From the NCBI GenBank assembly GCA_017305635.1, contig JAFKKF010000006.1, forward strand, positions 620,001 to 684,000: DNA of 64,000 bases, read 5' to 3'. Positions 1-9,250 of the stretch are shown here, in pieces (position 1 is the first letter of the stretch; every line of letters begins with the position of its first letter). Both the position numbers and the translations under genes were made by a program. Origin of the DNA: Hyphomicrobiales bacterium. Lineage in GTDB: Bacteria; Pseudomonadota; Alphaproteobacteria; Rhizobiales; Kaistiaceae. The notes beneath the pieces are model-generated. The model was not told where the DNA came from. It was given only the letters and a program-made list of their open reading frames with translations, and made no database searches.

Positions 1-776
1 TATCCATATCTTCCCGCGGAGAGGCCGCCATCGGCGATGATGGTCTGGCCGTGGATGTAGGAGGCGTCGTCGGAGGCGAGGAAGGCGATGACCGCCGCCA
101 TCTCCTCGGCCTCGCCGACGCGGCCGACGGGGATGATCCTGGCCATGGCCGCCTCGATCGACGGGTCCTCCTTGAAGTTGGCGTTCATCGGCGTGTGGAT
201 GGCGCCGGGGGCGATGGCGTTGACGCGGATGCCGTCGCGCGCGTAGCGAAGCGCGAGCGTGCGGACCATGCCGTCGAGGCCCGACTTCGACATGATGTAG
301 GCGATGGCCGAGGTCTCGACCGGCAGGATGCCCTGGACGGAAGCGGTCTGGACGATGGCGCCGGGCTTCCGCTGGTCGAGGAAGTGCTGGATGGCGGCCT
401 GGCAGCAGAGGAAAGCGCCGCGGAAATTGACCGCCATGATGCGGTCGAACTCGGCGGTGGTAGCCTCGTGCGGCTCGTGGACGATCTTGATGCCGGCATT
501 GCTGACGAGCACGTCGAGGCCGCCGAGGGAATCGATCGCGTCGGCGAAGAGCTCGTCGACCTGGTCCTCGTCGGCGATGTCGGCCGGCGCCAGCACATGG
601 CCGCCATCGGGATTGGCGAGGAGCAGTTCCTCGACGAGGTCCTCGGCGGGGCCGGGATCGCCGATGAAGTTGATCGCGACGCTGGCGCCCTCGCGGGCGA
701 AGCGCATGGCGGTCGCCCGCCCGATCCCGGTCGCGCCGCCGGTCACCAGGACGCGCTTCCCCTGCAATCCCCGCAT
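1..776 (-). CDS. SDR-family NAD(P)-dependent oxidoreductase (3' end at window edge)
   Basis: This is a classical short-chain dehydrogenase of about 258 visible residues, read from an ATG at 776. The N-terminal Rossmann motif is TGGATGIG, the NAG motif appears in VSNAGIK, and the active site is Y-IMS-K within AYIMSKSG. The C-terminus GQTIIADGGLSAGRYG is typical of glucose-1-dehydrogenase-like SDRs, so the protein is essentially complete. The two edge bases (TA on the coding strand) probably begin a TAA or TAG stop. The substrate cannot be told from sequence; sugar or polyol oxidation is usual for close relatives. It diverges from the small membrane protein at 915. Confidence 0.9.
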   Translation of the reverse strand, partial: MRGLQGKRVLVTGGATGIGRATAMRFAREGASVAINFIGDPGPAEDLVEELLLANPDGGHVLAPADIADEDQVDELFADAIDSLGGLDVLVSNAGIKIVHEPHEATTAEFDRIMAVNFRGAFLCCQAAIQHFLDQRKPGAIVQTASVQGILPVETSAIAYIMSKSGLDGMVRTLALRYARDGIRVNAIAPGAIHTPMNANFKEDPSIEAAMARIIPVGRVGEAEEMAAVIAFLASDDASYIHGQTIIADGGLSAGRYG

Positions 777-914
777 CGTGCCGCCCTCCCGACGAATTCC
801 CGAAGGAGCTTGCCGCCGGTGCGGCCAAACGGCAAGGGCGGGCGGTTGGACGCCCGGAACCGGGACAGTGGCGGCGAAAGCGCCTATACCGGGCGCCGAA
901 AGCGAGGCTGTCAC

Positions 915-1109
915 ATGAACGGGTTCCTGCACGGGCTGACCGGCGTGCTCATCGCCGCGGTCGCCATCGTCCTCGTCCTCGGGGTGGTCAACATGATGCG
1001 CGGCGCCTCGCCGAACCGCTCGCAGACGCTGATGCGCTGGCGGGTGCTCCTCCAGTTCGCGGCGATCATCGTGATGATGACGGCGCTCTATTTCGCCAAC
1101 CGGCACTGA
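915..1109 (+). CDS. Small twin-transmembrane protein (HIG1-like)
   Basis: A 64-residue protein starts at the ATG at 915. It has two hydrophobic helices, roughly residues 8-26 and 44-60, joined by a short basic loop containing NMMRGASPNRSQ and RWRVLLQ. The loop with an Asn/Arg-rich turn followed by a second helix matches the HIG1 (hypoxia-induced) twin-helix layout found as a short conserved gene in Rhizobiales. Ten bases separate it from the adenosyltransferase gene, so the two are probably cotranscribed. In mitochondria HIG1 proteins associate with respiratory supercomplexes; a role in the bacterial inner membrane is inference. Confidence 0.75.
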   Translation: MNGFLHGLTGVLIAAVAIVLVLGVVNMMRGASPNRSQTLMRWRVLLQFAAIIVMMTALYFANRH

Positions 1110-1118
1110 GGAAGCGCC

Positions 1119-1682
1119 ATGGTGACGCTGAACCGCATCTATACGCGCACCGGCGACGATGGCGGCTCGGCGCTCGGCAACGGCGAGCGGCGGCCGAAAT
1201 CGGACCAGCGGTTCGCGGCCATCGGGACGGTCGACGAGGTGAATGCGACGGTTGGGCTGGCGCGGCTCGCCGCGACGGGGGCGACGGACGCGATGCTGGC
1301 GCGCATCCAGAACGACCTCTTCGACCTCGGCGCCGACCTCGCCGTGCCCGAGGTCGAGAAGCGGCCGCGCGAGCGGCTGAGGATCGTCGATGCCCAGGTC
1401 GCGCGGCTGGAGGCCGAGATCGACCAGATGAACGAGAATCTGGCGCCGCTCACCTCCTTCGTGCTGCCAGGGGGCACGCCGCTCGCCGCGAGCCTTCACC
1501 TCTGCCGGACGGTGGCGAGGCGGGCCGAGCGCGAGATGGTGGCGCTCGCCGCCCTCGAGACGCTGAACGAGCAGGCGCTCCGCTACCTCAACCGGCTCTC
1601 CGACTTCTTCTTCGTCGCCGCCCGATTTGCCAATGATGGCGGGGCGGGCGATGTTCTCTGGGTGCCGGGCGGGAATCGCTGA
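1119..1682 (+). CDS. Cob(I)yrinic acid a,c-diamide adenosyltransferase (PduO/MMAB type)
   Basis: This 187-residue protein transfers the adenosyl group of ATP to cob(I)alamin to form the coenzyme B12 cofactor. The N-terminal ATP-binding signature RIYTRTGDDGGSALG is present, followed by FAAIGTVDEVNA, the second PduO-family hallmark. RTVARRAERE near residue 130 is the conserved Arg-rich helix that lines the active site. Length is normal for the trimeric PduO/MMAB family. It sits between the HIG1-like gene and the rhomboid gene, a neighbourhood common in Rhizobiales, with etfBA and an hbd gene downstream. Confidence 0.93.
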   Translation: MVTLNRIYTRTGDDGGSALGNGERRPKSDQRFAAIGTVDEVNATVGLARLAATGATDAMLARIQNDLFDLGADLAVPEVEKRPRERLRIVDAQVARLEAEIDQMNENLAPLTSFVLPGGTPLAASLHLCRTVARRAEREMVALAALETLNEQALRYLNRLSDFFFVAARFANDGGAGDVLWVPGGNR

Positions 1683-1709
1683 TCTCCGCGACGGGACGGA
1701 GGACGCCCC

Positions 1710-2435
1710 TTGGCCTTCATTCCGCTCTATGACGGGACGCCCTACCGCTATATCCGCCGGCCGTTCGTCGCCTGGGCGCTGCTCGCCGCCAACATCATCA
1801 TCTTCGTCGTCGTCGAGCATGGCACGTGGAACGACGCGGACCGGGATTCGGTGTGGAGCTTCGGGATCATCCCGGCGCTGTTCAACCACCAGTTCCTGAG
1901 GCCGCACGAACTGGCGCAGATCCCGGAATGGTCGGTGCTCCTCACCTATTCGTTCTTCCATGCCGACTTCTGGCACCTCGCCGGCAACATGGTGTTCCTG
2001 TGGGTCTTCGCCGACAATATCGAGGATGCCATGGGGCATCTCCGCTTCCTCGCCTTCTACCTGCTCTCGGCGGTCGGCTCGGGCTATGCCTACGTCCTCT
2101 CCGACCCGACCTCGCAGGCGCCGGTCATCGGCGCGTCGGGTGCGATAGCCGGCGTGGTCGCCGCGTATTTCATCCTCTTCCCCTATGCCAAGATCTGGAT
2201 CCTCGCCCTCGACATCATCCCGGTCCATATCCGGGCGGTGTGGATCCTTGGCTTCTGGGTGCTGTTCCAGATCTATTCGCTGCTCGCCTCGGCCGGCGGC
2301 GACCTCGTCGCCTGGTGGGTGCATCTCGGCGGCCTCGTCTCGGGCGCCGTCCTCGTCCTGTTCCTGCGCCGGCCGGGGGTGCCGCTCTTCTATCGGCCGC
2401 CACCGCCGGAGCCGCCTCAGGTGGAAGAGCTCTGA
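1710..2435 (+). CDS. Rhomboid family intramembrane serine protease
   Basis: A 241-residue polytopic membrane protein. The catalytic dyad is visible: Ser143 in the GxSG motif (GASGAIAG) and His205 in WWVHLGG. The conserved loop motif HADFWHLAGNM lies near residue 88. At least six hydrophobic segments fit the minimal bacterial rhomboid core. The best start is a TTG at 1710, preceded by GGAGG at about 1697-1701; no ATG in the frame allows the conserved N-terminal strand FIPLYDG to be kept. Rhomboids cleave transmembrane segments inside the bilayer; the substrate is unknown. Confidence 0.9.
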   Translation: MAFIPLYDGTPYRYIRRPFVAWALLAANIIIFVVVEHGTWNDADRDSVWSFGIIPALFNHQFLRPHELAQIPEWSVLLTYSFFHADFWHLAGNMVFLWVFADNIEDAMGHLRFLAFYLLSAVGSGYAYVLSDPTSQAPVIGASGAIAGVVAAYFILFPYAKIWILALDIIPVHIRAVWILGFWVLFQIYSLLASAGGDLVAWWVHLGGLVSGAVLVLFLRRPGVPLFYRPPPPEPPQVEEL

Positions 2436-2445
2436 GGATCGGGAA

Positions 2446-2474
2446 TTGACGGCCGGGAATGCCGCCGATAGGGT
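2446..2474 (+). promoter_or_regulatory. Candidate sigma70-type promoter for etfB
   Basis: TTGACG at 2446-2451 is followed after exactly 17 bases by TAGGGT at 2469-2474, about 30 bases before the etfB start. The -35 box differs from consensus at one base, while the -10 box keeps only T1, A2 and T6. No experimental support is available from sequence alone. Confidence 0.45.
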
Positions 2475-2507
2475 CCGCCACCCGGATTTCCAAGGTTTCC
2501 GCAAGAG

Positions 2508-3254
2508 ATGAAAATCGTCGTACCCGTCAAGCGGGTGGTGGACTTCAACGTCAAGGTCCGCGTCAAGCCGGACGGCTCCGGCATCGACCTCCAGAACGTC
2601 AAGATGGCGATGAACCCCTTCGACGAGATCGCCGTCGAGGAAGCGCTCCGCCAGAAGGAAGCGGGCAAGGCCAGCGAGGTCGTCCTCGTCTCGGTCGGTC
2701 CGGCACAGGCCGCCGAGACCATCCGCACCGGCCTCGCCATGGGTGCCGACCGCGGCATCCTCGTGAAGGTCGACGGGCCGGTCGAGCCGCTCGGCGTGGC
2801 GAAGGTCCTGAAGGCGATCGTCGCGGCGGAGCAGCCCGGCCTCGTCATTCTCGGCAAGCAGGCGATCGACGACGATTCCAACCAGACCGGCCAGATGCTG
2901 GCGGCGCTCCTAGGCTGGCCGCAGGGCACGTTCGCCTCGAAGGTGGTGATCGACGGCGCGAGCGCCGCGGTCACGCGCGAGGTCGATGGCGGCCACGAGA
3001 CGATTGCGTTGAAGCTGCCGGCGATCGTCACCGCGGACCTGCGCCTCAACGAGCCGCGCTATGCTTCGCTCCCCAACATCATGAAGGCTAAGAAGAAGCC
3101 GATCGAGGAGAAGACTCCGGCTGATCTCGGGGTCGACGTCGCGCCGCGCCTCAAGGTGATCAAGACCGGCGAGCCGCCGGCCCGCCGCGCCGGCGCCAAG
3201 GTCGCATCGGTCGCCGAACTGGTCGGCAAGCTCAAGGAGGCGGGCGTAATATGA
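2508..3254 (+). CDS. etfB: Electron transfer flavoprotein beta subunit
   Basis: This 248-residue subunit is the AMP-binding half of the soluble ETF dimer that takes electrons from acyl-CoA and other flavin dehydrogenases and delivers them to ETF-ubiquinone oxidoreductase. It opens with [19 protein letters not shown] and carries [14 protein letters not shown] and [10 protein letters not shown], all standard for EtfB. The C-terminal segment [16 protein letters not shown] is the recognition-loop region. The downstream partner etfA is separated by 147 bases containing a repeat, whereas the two genes normally abut. Confidence 0.96.
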   Translation: MKIVVPVKRVVDFNVKVRVKPDGSGIDLQNVKMAMNPFDEIAVEEALRQKEAGKASEVVLVSVGPAQAAETIRTGLAMGADRGILVKVDGPVEPLGVAKVLKAIVAAEQPGLVILGKQAIDDDSNQTGQMLAALLGWPQGTFASKVVIDGASAAVTREVDGGHETIALKLPAIVTADLRLNEPRYASLPNIMKAKKKPIEEKTPADLGVDVAPRLKVIKTGEPPARRAGAKVASVAELVGKLKEAGVI

Positions 3255-3281
3255 TCGTCGTCAGGGCGGCCGAAATCCTCT

Positions 3282-3370
3282 TGAGGGGCAACGTGCCCCC
3301 TCACCCCGCTTCTTCGGCTTCGGCTTCGCCTCGCCGGGAGAAGCGGCCCTCTCCCCACCGGGGCGAGGGC
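3282..3370. repeat. Intergenic hairpin repeat, family A (divergent copy, inside etfBA)
   Basis: Two inverted repeats lie between etfB and etfA. One is TGAGGGGCA-ACG-TGCCCCCTCA with a one-base bulge (3282-3303). The other is GCCCTCTCCCC-ACC-GGGGCGAGGGC (3346-3370). The second resembles the CCTCTCCCC/GGGGAGAGG module seen at 13338, 51922 and 53649. The segment splits an operon whose genes are usually adjacent. Confidence 0.55.
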
Positions 3371-3401
3371 AAGTCCAGCGCCCTTCAGGAATCGTAGTGA
3401 C

Positions 3402-4343
3402 ATGACCACGCTGCTCATCGCCGAACACGACAACGCATCGCTGAAGGAGCCGACGGCGCGGGCGCTGACCGCAGCGGCCGAGCTGGGCGGCGCGGTGCAT
3501 GTGCTGGTCGCCGGCACGAACTGCGCCGGTGCCGCGGAGGCAGCCGCGAAGCTCGCGGGCGTCGCGAAGGTCCTGAAGGCCGACGATGCCTCGCTCGCCC
3601 ACGAACTCGCCGAGCCGCTCGCCGCGCTGATCGTGTCGCTCGCCCCGGCCTATGACGCGCTGGTGGCGCCGGCGACGACGTCGGGCAAGAACGTCATGCC
3701 GCGGGTCGCCGCGCTCCTCGACGTGATGCAGGTCTCCGAGATCATCAAGGTCGTCTCGCCGGACACCTTCGAGCGGCCGATCTATGCCGGCAACGCCATC
3801 GAGACGGTGCAGTCGAGCGATGCGAAGAAGGTGATCACGGTGCGCGCCTCGGCCTTCAAGGCGGCGGGCGAGGGCGGCTCCGCTCCGGTCGAGACCGTGG
3901 CGGTCGCTTCGGCCGGCGACCTGTCGTCGTGGTCGGGCGCCGAGATCGCCAAGTCTGAGCGGCCGGAGCTGACCGCCGCGCGCATCGTCATCTCGGGCGG
4001 GCGCGCCTTCGCCTCGGCGGAGAATTTCAAGAGATATCTCGAGCCGATCGCCGACAAGCTCGGCGCGGCCATCGGCGCCTCGCGCGCCGCGGTCGATGCC
4101 GGCTATGCGCCGAACGACTTCCAGGTCGGCCAGACCGGCAAGGTGGTCGCCCCGGACCTCTACATTGCCTGCGGCATTTCCGGCGCCATCCAGCACCTCG
4201 CCGGCATGAAGGACGCCAAGGTGATCGTCGCCATCAACAAGGATCCGGACGCGCCCATATTCCAGGTCGCCGATTTCGGCCTCGTCGGTGACCTGTTCCA
4301 GCTCCTGCCGGAGCTGGAGGCGGCGCTGCCGGCGCGAACGTGA
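3402..4343 (+). CDS. etfA: Electron transfer flavoprotein alpha subunit
   Basis: A 313-residue FAD-binding subunit of ETF. The C-terminal FAD domain is clear: [31 protein letters not shown] and [18 protein letters not shown], followed by [12 protein letters not shown]. The N-terminal domain (about residues 1-185) has the alpha/beta fold common to both ETF subunits. Together with etfB and the 3-hydroxyacyl-CoA dehydrogenase at 4408 it forms a beta-oxidation or short-chain acyl-CoA oxidation group in the cytoplasm, feeding the quinone pool. Confidence 0.96.
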   Translation: MTTLLIAEHDNASLKEPTARALTAAAELGGAVHVLVAGTNCAGAAEAAAKLAGVAKVLKADDASLAHELAEPLAALIVSLAPAYDALVAPATTSGKNVMPRVAALLDVMQVSEIIKVVSPDTFERPIYAGNAIETVQSSDAKKVITVRASAFKAAGEGGSAPVETVAVASAGDLSSWSGAEIAKSERPELTAARIVISGGRAFASAENFKRYLEPIADKLGAAIGASRAAVDAGYAPNDFQVGQTGKVVAPDLYIACGISGAIQHLAGMKDAKVIVAINKDPDAPIFQVADFGLVGDLFQLLPELEAALPART

Positions 4344-4407
4344 ACCCCGGGTCAGCCCATGATCAAGCCATGATCAGGCTCGCGGCCCTGAAACCCTGGT
4401 CGGTGCG

Positions 4408-5289
4408 ATGACGAACGAGATAAAGAAGGTTGGCGTCGTCGGCGCCGGGCAGATGGGCTCGGGCATCGCCCACGTCGCGGCGCTCGCCGGTTTCGACGTG
4501 GTCGTGTCGGACGTTTCGCCCGATCGGCTGAAGTCGAGCCTCGCCACGATAAGCGGCAACATGGCGCGCCAGGTCGCCTCGGGGAAGATCCAGGAAACCG
4601 ACAAGGCGGCGGCGCTCGCGCGCATCGTCACCTCGGCCGATCCGGAAGCGCTCGGCGATGCCGACCTCGTCATCGAAGCGGCGACCGAGAAGGAGCAGGT
4701 CAAGCGGGAGGTCTATGGCGCGCTGAGGGCCGTGCTCAAGCCGGAGGCGATCCTCGCCACCAATACCTCGTCCATCTCGATCACTCGGCTCGCCGCCGCC
4801 AGCGACCGGCCCGAGCGCTTCATCGGCATCCATTTCATGAACCCGGTGCCGGTCATGGAGCTGGTCGAGGTGATCCGCGGCATCGCCACCGACCGCGAGA
4901 CCTTCGAGGCGGCGAAAGCCTTCATCGCCCGCCTCGGCAAGCAGATCACGGTGTCGGAGGACTACCCGGCCTTCATCGTCAACCGCATCCTGCTGCCGAT
5001 GATCAACGAGGCGATCTACGTCCTCTATGAGGGCGTCGGCACGGTGGAGGCCATCGACACGGCGATGAAGCTCGGCGCCCATCATCCGATGGGACCGCTG
5101 CAACTCGCCGACTTCATCGGGCTCGATACCTGCCTGTCGATCATGCAGGTGCTCTACGAGGGCCTCGCCGATTCCAAGTACCGGCCCTGTCCGCTCCTGG
5201 TGAAATACGTCGAGGCCGGCTGGCTCGGGCGCAAGAGCGGCCGCGGCTTCTACGACTATCGCGGCGAGAAGCCGGTCCCGACGCGGTAG
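4408..5289 (+). CDS. 3-hydroxybutyryl-CoA dehydrogenase
   Basis: This 293-residue enzyme oxidises (S)-3-hydroxybutyryl-CoA to acetoacetyl-CoA with NAD(P), or works in reverse in butyrate or polyhydroxybutyrate-linked metabolism. The dinucleotide fold GAGQMGSGIAHVAA is at the N-terminus. The catalytic His lies in GIHFMNPVPVMELVEVI, and FIVNRILLPMINEAI is the conserved interdomain segment. KYRPCPLLVKYVEAGWLGRK closes the C-terminal substrate domain. Length matches the single-domain HBD family. It lies 64 bases after etfA, consistent with shared expression. Confidence 0.95.
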   Translation: MTNEIKKVGVVGAGQMGSGIAHVAALAGFDVVVSDVSPDRLKSSLATISGNMARQVASGKIQETDKAAALARIVTSADPEALGDADLVIEAATEKEQVKREVYGALRAVLKPEAILATNTSSISITRLAAASDRPERFIGIHFMNPVPVMELVEVIRGIATDRETFEAAKAFIARLGKQITVSEDYPAFIVNRILLPMINEAIYVLYEGVGTVEAIDTAMKLGAHHPMGPLQLADFIGLDTCLSIMQVLYEGLADSKYRPCPLLVKYVEAGWLGRKSGRGFYDYRGEKPVPTR

Positions 5290-5321
5290 CTTTCTGTCGT
5301 TGAGCTCAAACCTCTTCGCTT

Positions 5322-5386
5322 GACCTCTCCCCGGCGGGGCGAGGGCGTGGCTTCGCTGGTCCCCCTCCCCCGTAAACGGGGGAGAA
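5322..5386. repeat. Intergenic hairpin repeat, family A
   Basis: This copy has a CCTCTCCCC/GGGGCGAGG stem followed by GGTCCCCCTCCCCCG-TAAA-CGGGGGAG, the diagnostic second hairpin of the family. It lies between the hbd gene and the GGDEF gene. Confidence 0.7.
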
Positions 5387-5537
5387 TCCGCGGCGACGCC
5401 AGGCGTTAACGAAGTCTTGCGCCATGCCCGCCAATTCTCATCACCGGTCTAACGCGACGTGAATTGCCTTCTGCCTATAGTTGCAACCGAGACGGGCAAG
5501 GGGCGGGCGGACCGCTCCCGGACCAAGGGCGCTCGCG

Positions 5538-6743
5538 ATGGAGATCGACCTTCCCACCCTGATGCTGGCCGGCAGCTTCATAACGGCTGCAAGCGGCGTA
5601 TTCCTGGTCTTCGCCTGGCTCCAGAACCGCGAGGCGACCGGCATGCTGTGGTGGGCGGCCGGGAATTTCGTGCTCGCCGCGGCGGTTCCGATCGTCGCCT
5701 CGAAGGACATCGTCTTCGGGATGCCTTCCACGGTGTTCGGCATCCTCCTCCTCAATATCAGCCCGGCGCTGATCTGGGCGGCGGCCTCGGCCTGCAACGG
5801 ACGCAAACCCCATGTCAGCGGCATCGCCGCAGGCGCGGTGGTGTGGCTGCTCGCCTTCTCGCTGCCGGTCATCCGCGAGCAGCCGGCGGCCCAGGTGACG
5901 CTGAACCTCGCGGTCATCTGCATCTACTTCATGGCCGCTGCGACCGAATTCTGGCGCGGCCGGGCCGAGCCGCTGCAATCGCGCTGGCCGCTGGTCGTGC
6001 TCCTCTTCCTGCACGGCCTCTTCTTCCTCGCCGGCACGATCGACGCGGCGCTGAGCGACCCGGAGACGCTGCGCGAGGCCATGATCGGCAACTGGTTCAA
6101 GCTGATCCATTTCGAGACGCTGGTCTTCGTCGTCGGGACCGCGATCTTCACGGTCGCCATGGCCAAGGAGCGGGCCGAGCACCGCTACCTGGAGGCGGCG
6201 CGCGTCGATCCGCTGACCGGGGTCGCCAACCGGCGGGCCTTCATGGAGACGGCGGAATCGCTCCTCCGGCGCTGCCAGATGGAGGATGCACCGCTGTCGA
6301 TCGTTCTCTTCGACCTCGACCACTTCAAGGCGATCAACGACACGTTCGGCCATTCGTCCGGCGATCGCGTGCTGCAGAAATTCACCGCGCTGGCGCGTGA
6401 CCTGCTGCGCTCGACCGACTACATGGCGCGGCCGGGCGGCGAGGAATTCGCGATGCTGCTGCCGGGATCGAGCCGCGGCGCGGCCTATGTCGTCGCCGAG
6501 CGCATCCGGGCGGCCTTCGCCGAGGCGACCTGCACCTGCGCCGGCGACGGCCACGAGATCCGGGCGACGGTGAGCGCCGGCGTCGCCACGGCGGGGCCGT
6601 CGAGCACGCTCGATTCGCTCATCGCCGAGGCGGACCGGATGCTCTATTCGGCCAAGGCCGAGGGCCGCAACCGGGTGAAGACCGGCGAGCGCACCATCGA
6701 GCCGCCGCGCTCGCCCGACGCGCCGATGGTGGCGGCGGCGTAG
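5538..6743 (+). CDS. Membrane-anchored GGDEF diguanylate cyclase
   Basis: A 401-residue protein. The N-terminal 210 residues contain about six transmembrane helices, and the C-terminal GGDEF domain has DPLTGVANRRAF and FDLDHFKAINDTFGH. The active-site loop is GGEEF at residues 300-304, a functional variant. An inhibitory I-site R291-xx-D294 lies exactly five residues upstream, so product feedback by c-di-GMP is expected. No EAL domain is present. The ATG at 5538 is preferred over a TTG at 5481, which would add a non-hydrophobic Arg-rich tail. It is probably a sensor; the ligand is unknown. Confidence 0.92.
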   Translation: MEIDLPTLMLAGSFITAASGVFLVFAWLQNREATGMLWWAAGNFVLAAAVPIVASKDIVFGMPSTVFGILLLNISPALIWAAASACNGRKPHVSGIAAGAVVWLLAFSLPVIREQPAAQVTLNLAVICIYFMAAATEFWRGRAEPLQSRWPLVVLLFLHGLFFLAGTIDAALSDPETLREAMIGNWFKLIHFETLVFVVGTAIFTVAMAKERAEHRYLEAARVDPLTGVANRRAFMETAESLLRRCQMEDAPLSIVLFDLDHFKAINDTFGHSSGDRVLQKFTALARDLLRSTDYMARPGGEEFAMLLPGSSRGAAYVVAERIRAAFAEATCTCAGDGHEIRATVSAGVATAGPSSTLDSLIAEADRMLYSAKAEGRNRVKTGERTIEPPRSPDAPMVAAA

Positions 6744-6763
6744 GATTCTCGCGGTCGGGGCAT

Positions 6764-6820
6764 GCGCGCCCCTCCACCATCCTTCGGATGGTCCCCCTCC
6801 CGCGTAAGACGGGGGAGGAT
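6764..6820. repeat. Intergenic hairpin repeat, family A
   Basis: The first stem is ACCATCCTTCGGATGGT, with a cUUCGg-type loop. The second is CCCCCTCCCGCG-TAAG-ACGGGGGAGG. It occupies the convergent gap between the GGDEF gene and tlpA and may serve as a bidirectional terminator. Confidence 0.8.
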
Positions 6821-6828
6821 CACCCGCG

Positions 6829-7500
6829 TCAGCCGGTGCCGGCGCCCGAGCCGGCGGCAGCCTCGATCAGGGCCCTGGCGTCGTCAGAGTCCCACTCCGC
6901 CGGGCCTTCGACGACGCCCATGCGGCAGCCCTTTCCGTCGACGAGGATGGTGGTCGGCAGGCCGAAGCCGAGGCCGCGGCTTTTCAGCTTCGTGAAGATC
7001 CCGCTCGACGGATCGGAATAGAAGGCGAGGTCCTTCACGCCGATCTCGGCGAAGAAGGCCTTGGCGCGCTCGGTATTGTTGAGGTCGATGTTGATGGCGG
7101 CGACGGCGAAATCCTTGCCGCCGTTCGAGGCCTGCAGCCGGTCGAGGGTCGGCATCTCGGCGCGGCAGGGCACGCACCAGGTCGCCCAGATGTTGACGAG
7201 CACGGTCTTGCCGGCGAGCGCGGCGAGGCTCGTGTCGCTGCCGTCCGGCGCCTTGAAGGCGAGGTCGGTCATGCGGTCGGGCTCGGTGGCGATGCGGAAG
7301 GCGGCGACCTCGCCCTTCGCCAGCGGCTCGAGCGCCTTCGCCGCCTTGAGGGCGGGAGCGCAATCGGCCGCCGCGGCGCTGCCGCCGCCGTTGCCAGGGA
7401 CGGCGCCCATGAAATATACCCCAAGCGCGCCGGCAATCGCCCCGGCGACCAGAGCGAGCCCGAGCACGCGGACGACGTTGCGGTTCCTTGCCTCTGTCAT
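6829..7500 (-). CDS. tlpA: TlpA-family thiol:disulfide oxidoreductase
   Basis: A 223-residue inner-membrane-anchored thioredoxin-like protein. A signal anchor spans residues 12-31, a short Cys-containing periplasmic segment follows, and the thioredoxin fold has WATWCVPC with redox cysteines 109 and 112. The cis-Pro loop is [12 protein letters not shown]. It is likely a periplasmic reductase for cytochrome c or cytochrome oxidase copper-site cysteines, as shown for TlpA of Bradyrhizobium. The start at 7500 was chosen because the signal anchor follows directly; an upstream extension would overlap argH. Only 30 bases separate its start from the divergent argH start. Confidence 0.9.
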   Translation of the reverse strand: MTEARNRNVVRVLGLALVAGAIAGALGVYFMGAVPGNGGGSAAAADCAPALKAAKALEPLAKGEVAAFRIATEPDRMTDLAFKAPDGSDTSLAALAGKTVLVNIWATWCVPCRAEMPTLDRLQASNGGKDFAVAAINIDLNNTERAKAFFAEIGVKDLAFYSDPSSGIFTKLKSRGLGFGLPTTILVDGKGCRMGVVEGPAEWDSDDARALIEAAAGSGAGTG

Positions 7501-7530
7501 GTTCCCTTTCACGCGCCGGAGCGCCTGGTC

Positions 7531-8925
7531 ATGAATACCCGCATGTGGGGCGGCCGTTTCTCGGAAGGCCCCGATGCCATCATGGAGGAGATCAACGCCT
7601 CGATCGGCTTCGACCGGAAGCTCTTCCGCCAGGACATCGAGGCATCGAAGGCGCACGCCACGATGCTCGCCGCGACCGGCATAATCGGGCGGGAAGATGC
7701 CGAAAAGATCGTCGAGGGTCTAGACACGATCCTGCGAGAAATCGAAGCAGGAAAGTTCAAGTTCCAGCGCTCGCTCGAGGATATCCATACCCATGTCGAA
7801 GCGCGGCTGAAGCAGCTGATCGGGGCGGCCGCGGGGCGGTTGCACACGGCGCGCTCGCGGAACGACCAGGTGGCGACCGATTTCCGCCTCTGGGTGCGCG
7901 ACGCCATTGACCAGATCGATGCGGGCCTTCGGGACCTGCAGCAGGCGCTCGCGGAAAAGGCGCTCGCGAATGCCGGCACGATCATGCCGGGCTTCACCCA
8001 CCTGCAGACGGCGCAGCCGGTGACCTTCGGGCATCATCTCCTCGCCTATGTCGAGATGATCGCGCGGGATCGCGGGCGCTTCGCCGATGCGCGGAAGCGC
8101 CTCAACGAGAACCCGCTCGGCTCGGCAGCGCTCGCCGGCACGTCGTTCCCGATCGACCGGGCAATGACGTCGAAGGCGCTCGGCTTCGCGCGGCCGACGG
8201 CCAATTCGCTCGACGCCGTGTCGGACCGCGACTTCGCGCTGGAGACGCTCGCCGCGGCGAGCATCTGCTCGGTGCACCTGTCGCGCTTCGCCGAGGAGGT
8301 CGTCGTCTGGTGCTCGGCCGGGTTCAACTTCATCCGGCTCTCGGACCGCTTCACCACCGGCTCCTCGATCATGCCGCAGAAGCGCAATCCGGACGCGGCG
8401 GAACTGAGCCGGGCGAAGACGGGCCGCATCATCGGGTCGCTCACCGGGCTATTGATCGTGATGAAGGGCCTGCCGCTCGCCTATTCCAAGGACATGCAGG
8501 AGGACAAGGAGCAGGTCTTCGACGCGATCGAATCGCTGGTGCTGGCGATCGCGGCGACCGCCGGCATGGTGCGCGACATGGCGGCCAATGCCGAGGCGAT
8601 GAAAAGGGCGGCGGGCGCGAGCTACGCGACCGCGACCGATCTCGCCGACTGGCTGGTGAGAACCCTCGGCATGCCCTTCCGGCGAGCCCACGAGGTGACC
8701 GGCGAAGTGGTGGCGCTCGCCGAGAAGAAGGGCGTGGCGCTGGAAGAGGTGAGCCTCGCCGAGATGCGGAAGATCGAACCGGCGATCACGGCGGAGGTCT
8801 TCGGGGTGCTTGGCGTCGAGGCCTCGGTGAAGAGCCGCACCAGTCTCGGCGGAACGGCGCCGGCCAATGTCAGGCGCGAGGCCAAGCGCTGGCTCGCCCG
8901 GCTCGCCCGCGAGGCCGCAACATGA
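7531..8925 (+). CDS. argH: Argininosuccinate lyase
   Basis: A 464-residue fumarase/aspartase-superfamily enzyme that splits argininosuccinate into arginine and fumarate, the last step of arginine synthesis. The N-terminus [20 protein letters not shown] is diagnostic. The catalytic-loop signature [14 protein letters not shown] is intact, as are [10 protein letters not shown] and [16 protein letters not shown] with the catalytic His. The length is typical. It diverges from tlpA and precedes lptM and lysA, a conserved alphaproteobacterial order. Confidence 0.97.
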   Translation: MNTRMWGGRFSEGPDAIMEEINASIGFDRKLFRQDIEASKAHATMLAATGIIGREDAEKIVEGLDTILREIEAGKFKFQRSLEDIHTHVEARLKQLIGAAAGRLHTARSRNDQVATDFRLWVRDAIDQIDAGLRDLQQALAEKALANAGTIMPGFTHLQTAQPVTFGHHLLAYVEMIARDRGRFADARKRLNENPLGSAALAGTSFPIDRAMTSKALGFARPTANSLDAVSDRDFALETLAAASICSVHLSRFAEEVVVWCSAGFNFIRLSDRFTTGSSIMPQKRNPDAAELSRAKTGRIIGSLTGLLIVMKGLPLAYSKDMQEDKEQVFDAIESLVLAIAATAGMVRDMAANAEAMKRAAGASYATATDLADWLVRTLGMPFRRAHEVTGEVVALAEKKGVALEEVSLAEMRKIEPAITAEVFGVLGVEASVKSRTSLGGTAPANVRREAKRWLARLAREAAT

Positions 8926-9005
8926 CGGATGCACAAGGCCGCGAAATCGCTATTATGGCGCCGCGGCCGGGGTCGGCCGCGTCGTTTCCCGGGGGCGCCC
9001 TGCCG

Positions 9006-9203
9006 ATGAACAGCCCGTTCTCCTTCCGCCTGGCGATCGCCGCCGTGATCGTTGCCTCGCTGGCGCTGGCGGGCTGCGGCCGGAAAGGCCCGCTCGAGGC
9101 GCCGGGCGCCGCCGCGACCCAGGTCGACGGGCAGGCGGAGGCGCCGGCGGATGCGCCGAAGAAGCCCGACCGGCATTTCATCCTCGACCCGCTGGTCCAG
9201 TAA
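9006..9203 (+). CDS. lptM: LptM-like small lipoprotein (YifL family)
   Basis: A 65-residue lipoprotein precursor. The signal peptide ends in the lipobox LALAGC, with lipidated Cys24. The next residues GRKGPLEAP are the family hallmark, and the tail is a short Pro/Ala-rich stretch ending HFILDPLVQ. The ATG at 9006 gives a canonical lipoprotein signal. A longer start at 8922, overlapping the argH stop, would bury the signal and is disfavoured. In E. coli LptM helps the LptD-LptE LPS translocon mature; that role here is inferred from family and from its position between argH and lysA. Confidence 0.85.
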   Translation: MNSPFSFRLAIAAVIVASLALAGCGRKGPLEAPGAAATQVDGQAEAPADAPKKPDRHFILDPLVQ

Positions 9204-9250
9204 ACCGGCGGGGCCGCTTCGCACTCTTCCTCTGAAACGCCCTTAGTCCC

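Noticed and set aside
51-1109. A long plus-strand frame covering the first kilobase
   Set aside because: It is the antisense shadow of the SDR gene; only its last 64 codons, from the ATG at 915, are a plausible protein.
8922-9005. Longer start of the LptM-like gene overlapping the argH stop
   Set aside because: It would place 28 polar residues before the lipoprotein signal peptide, which fits poorly with a lipobox-containing precursor.
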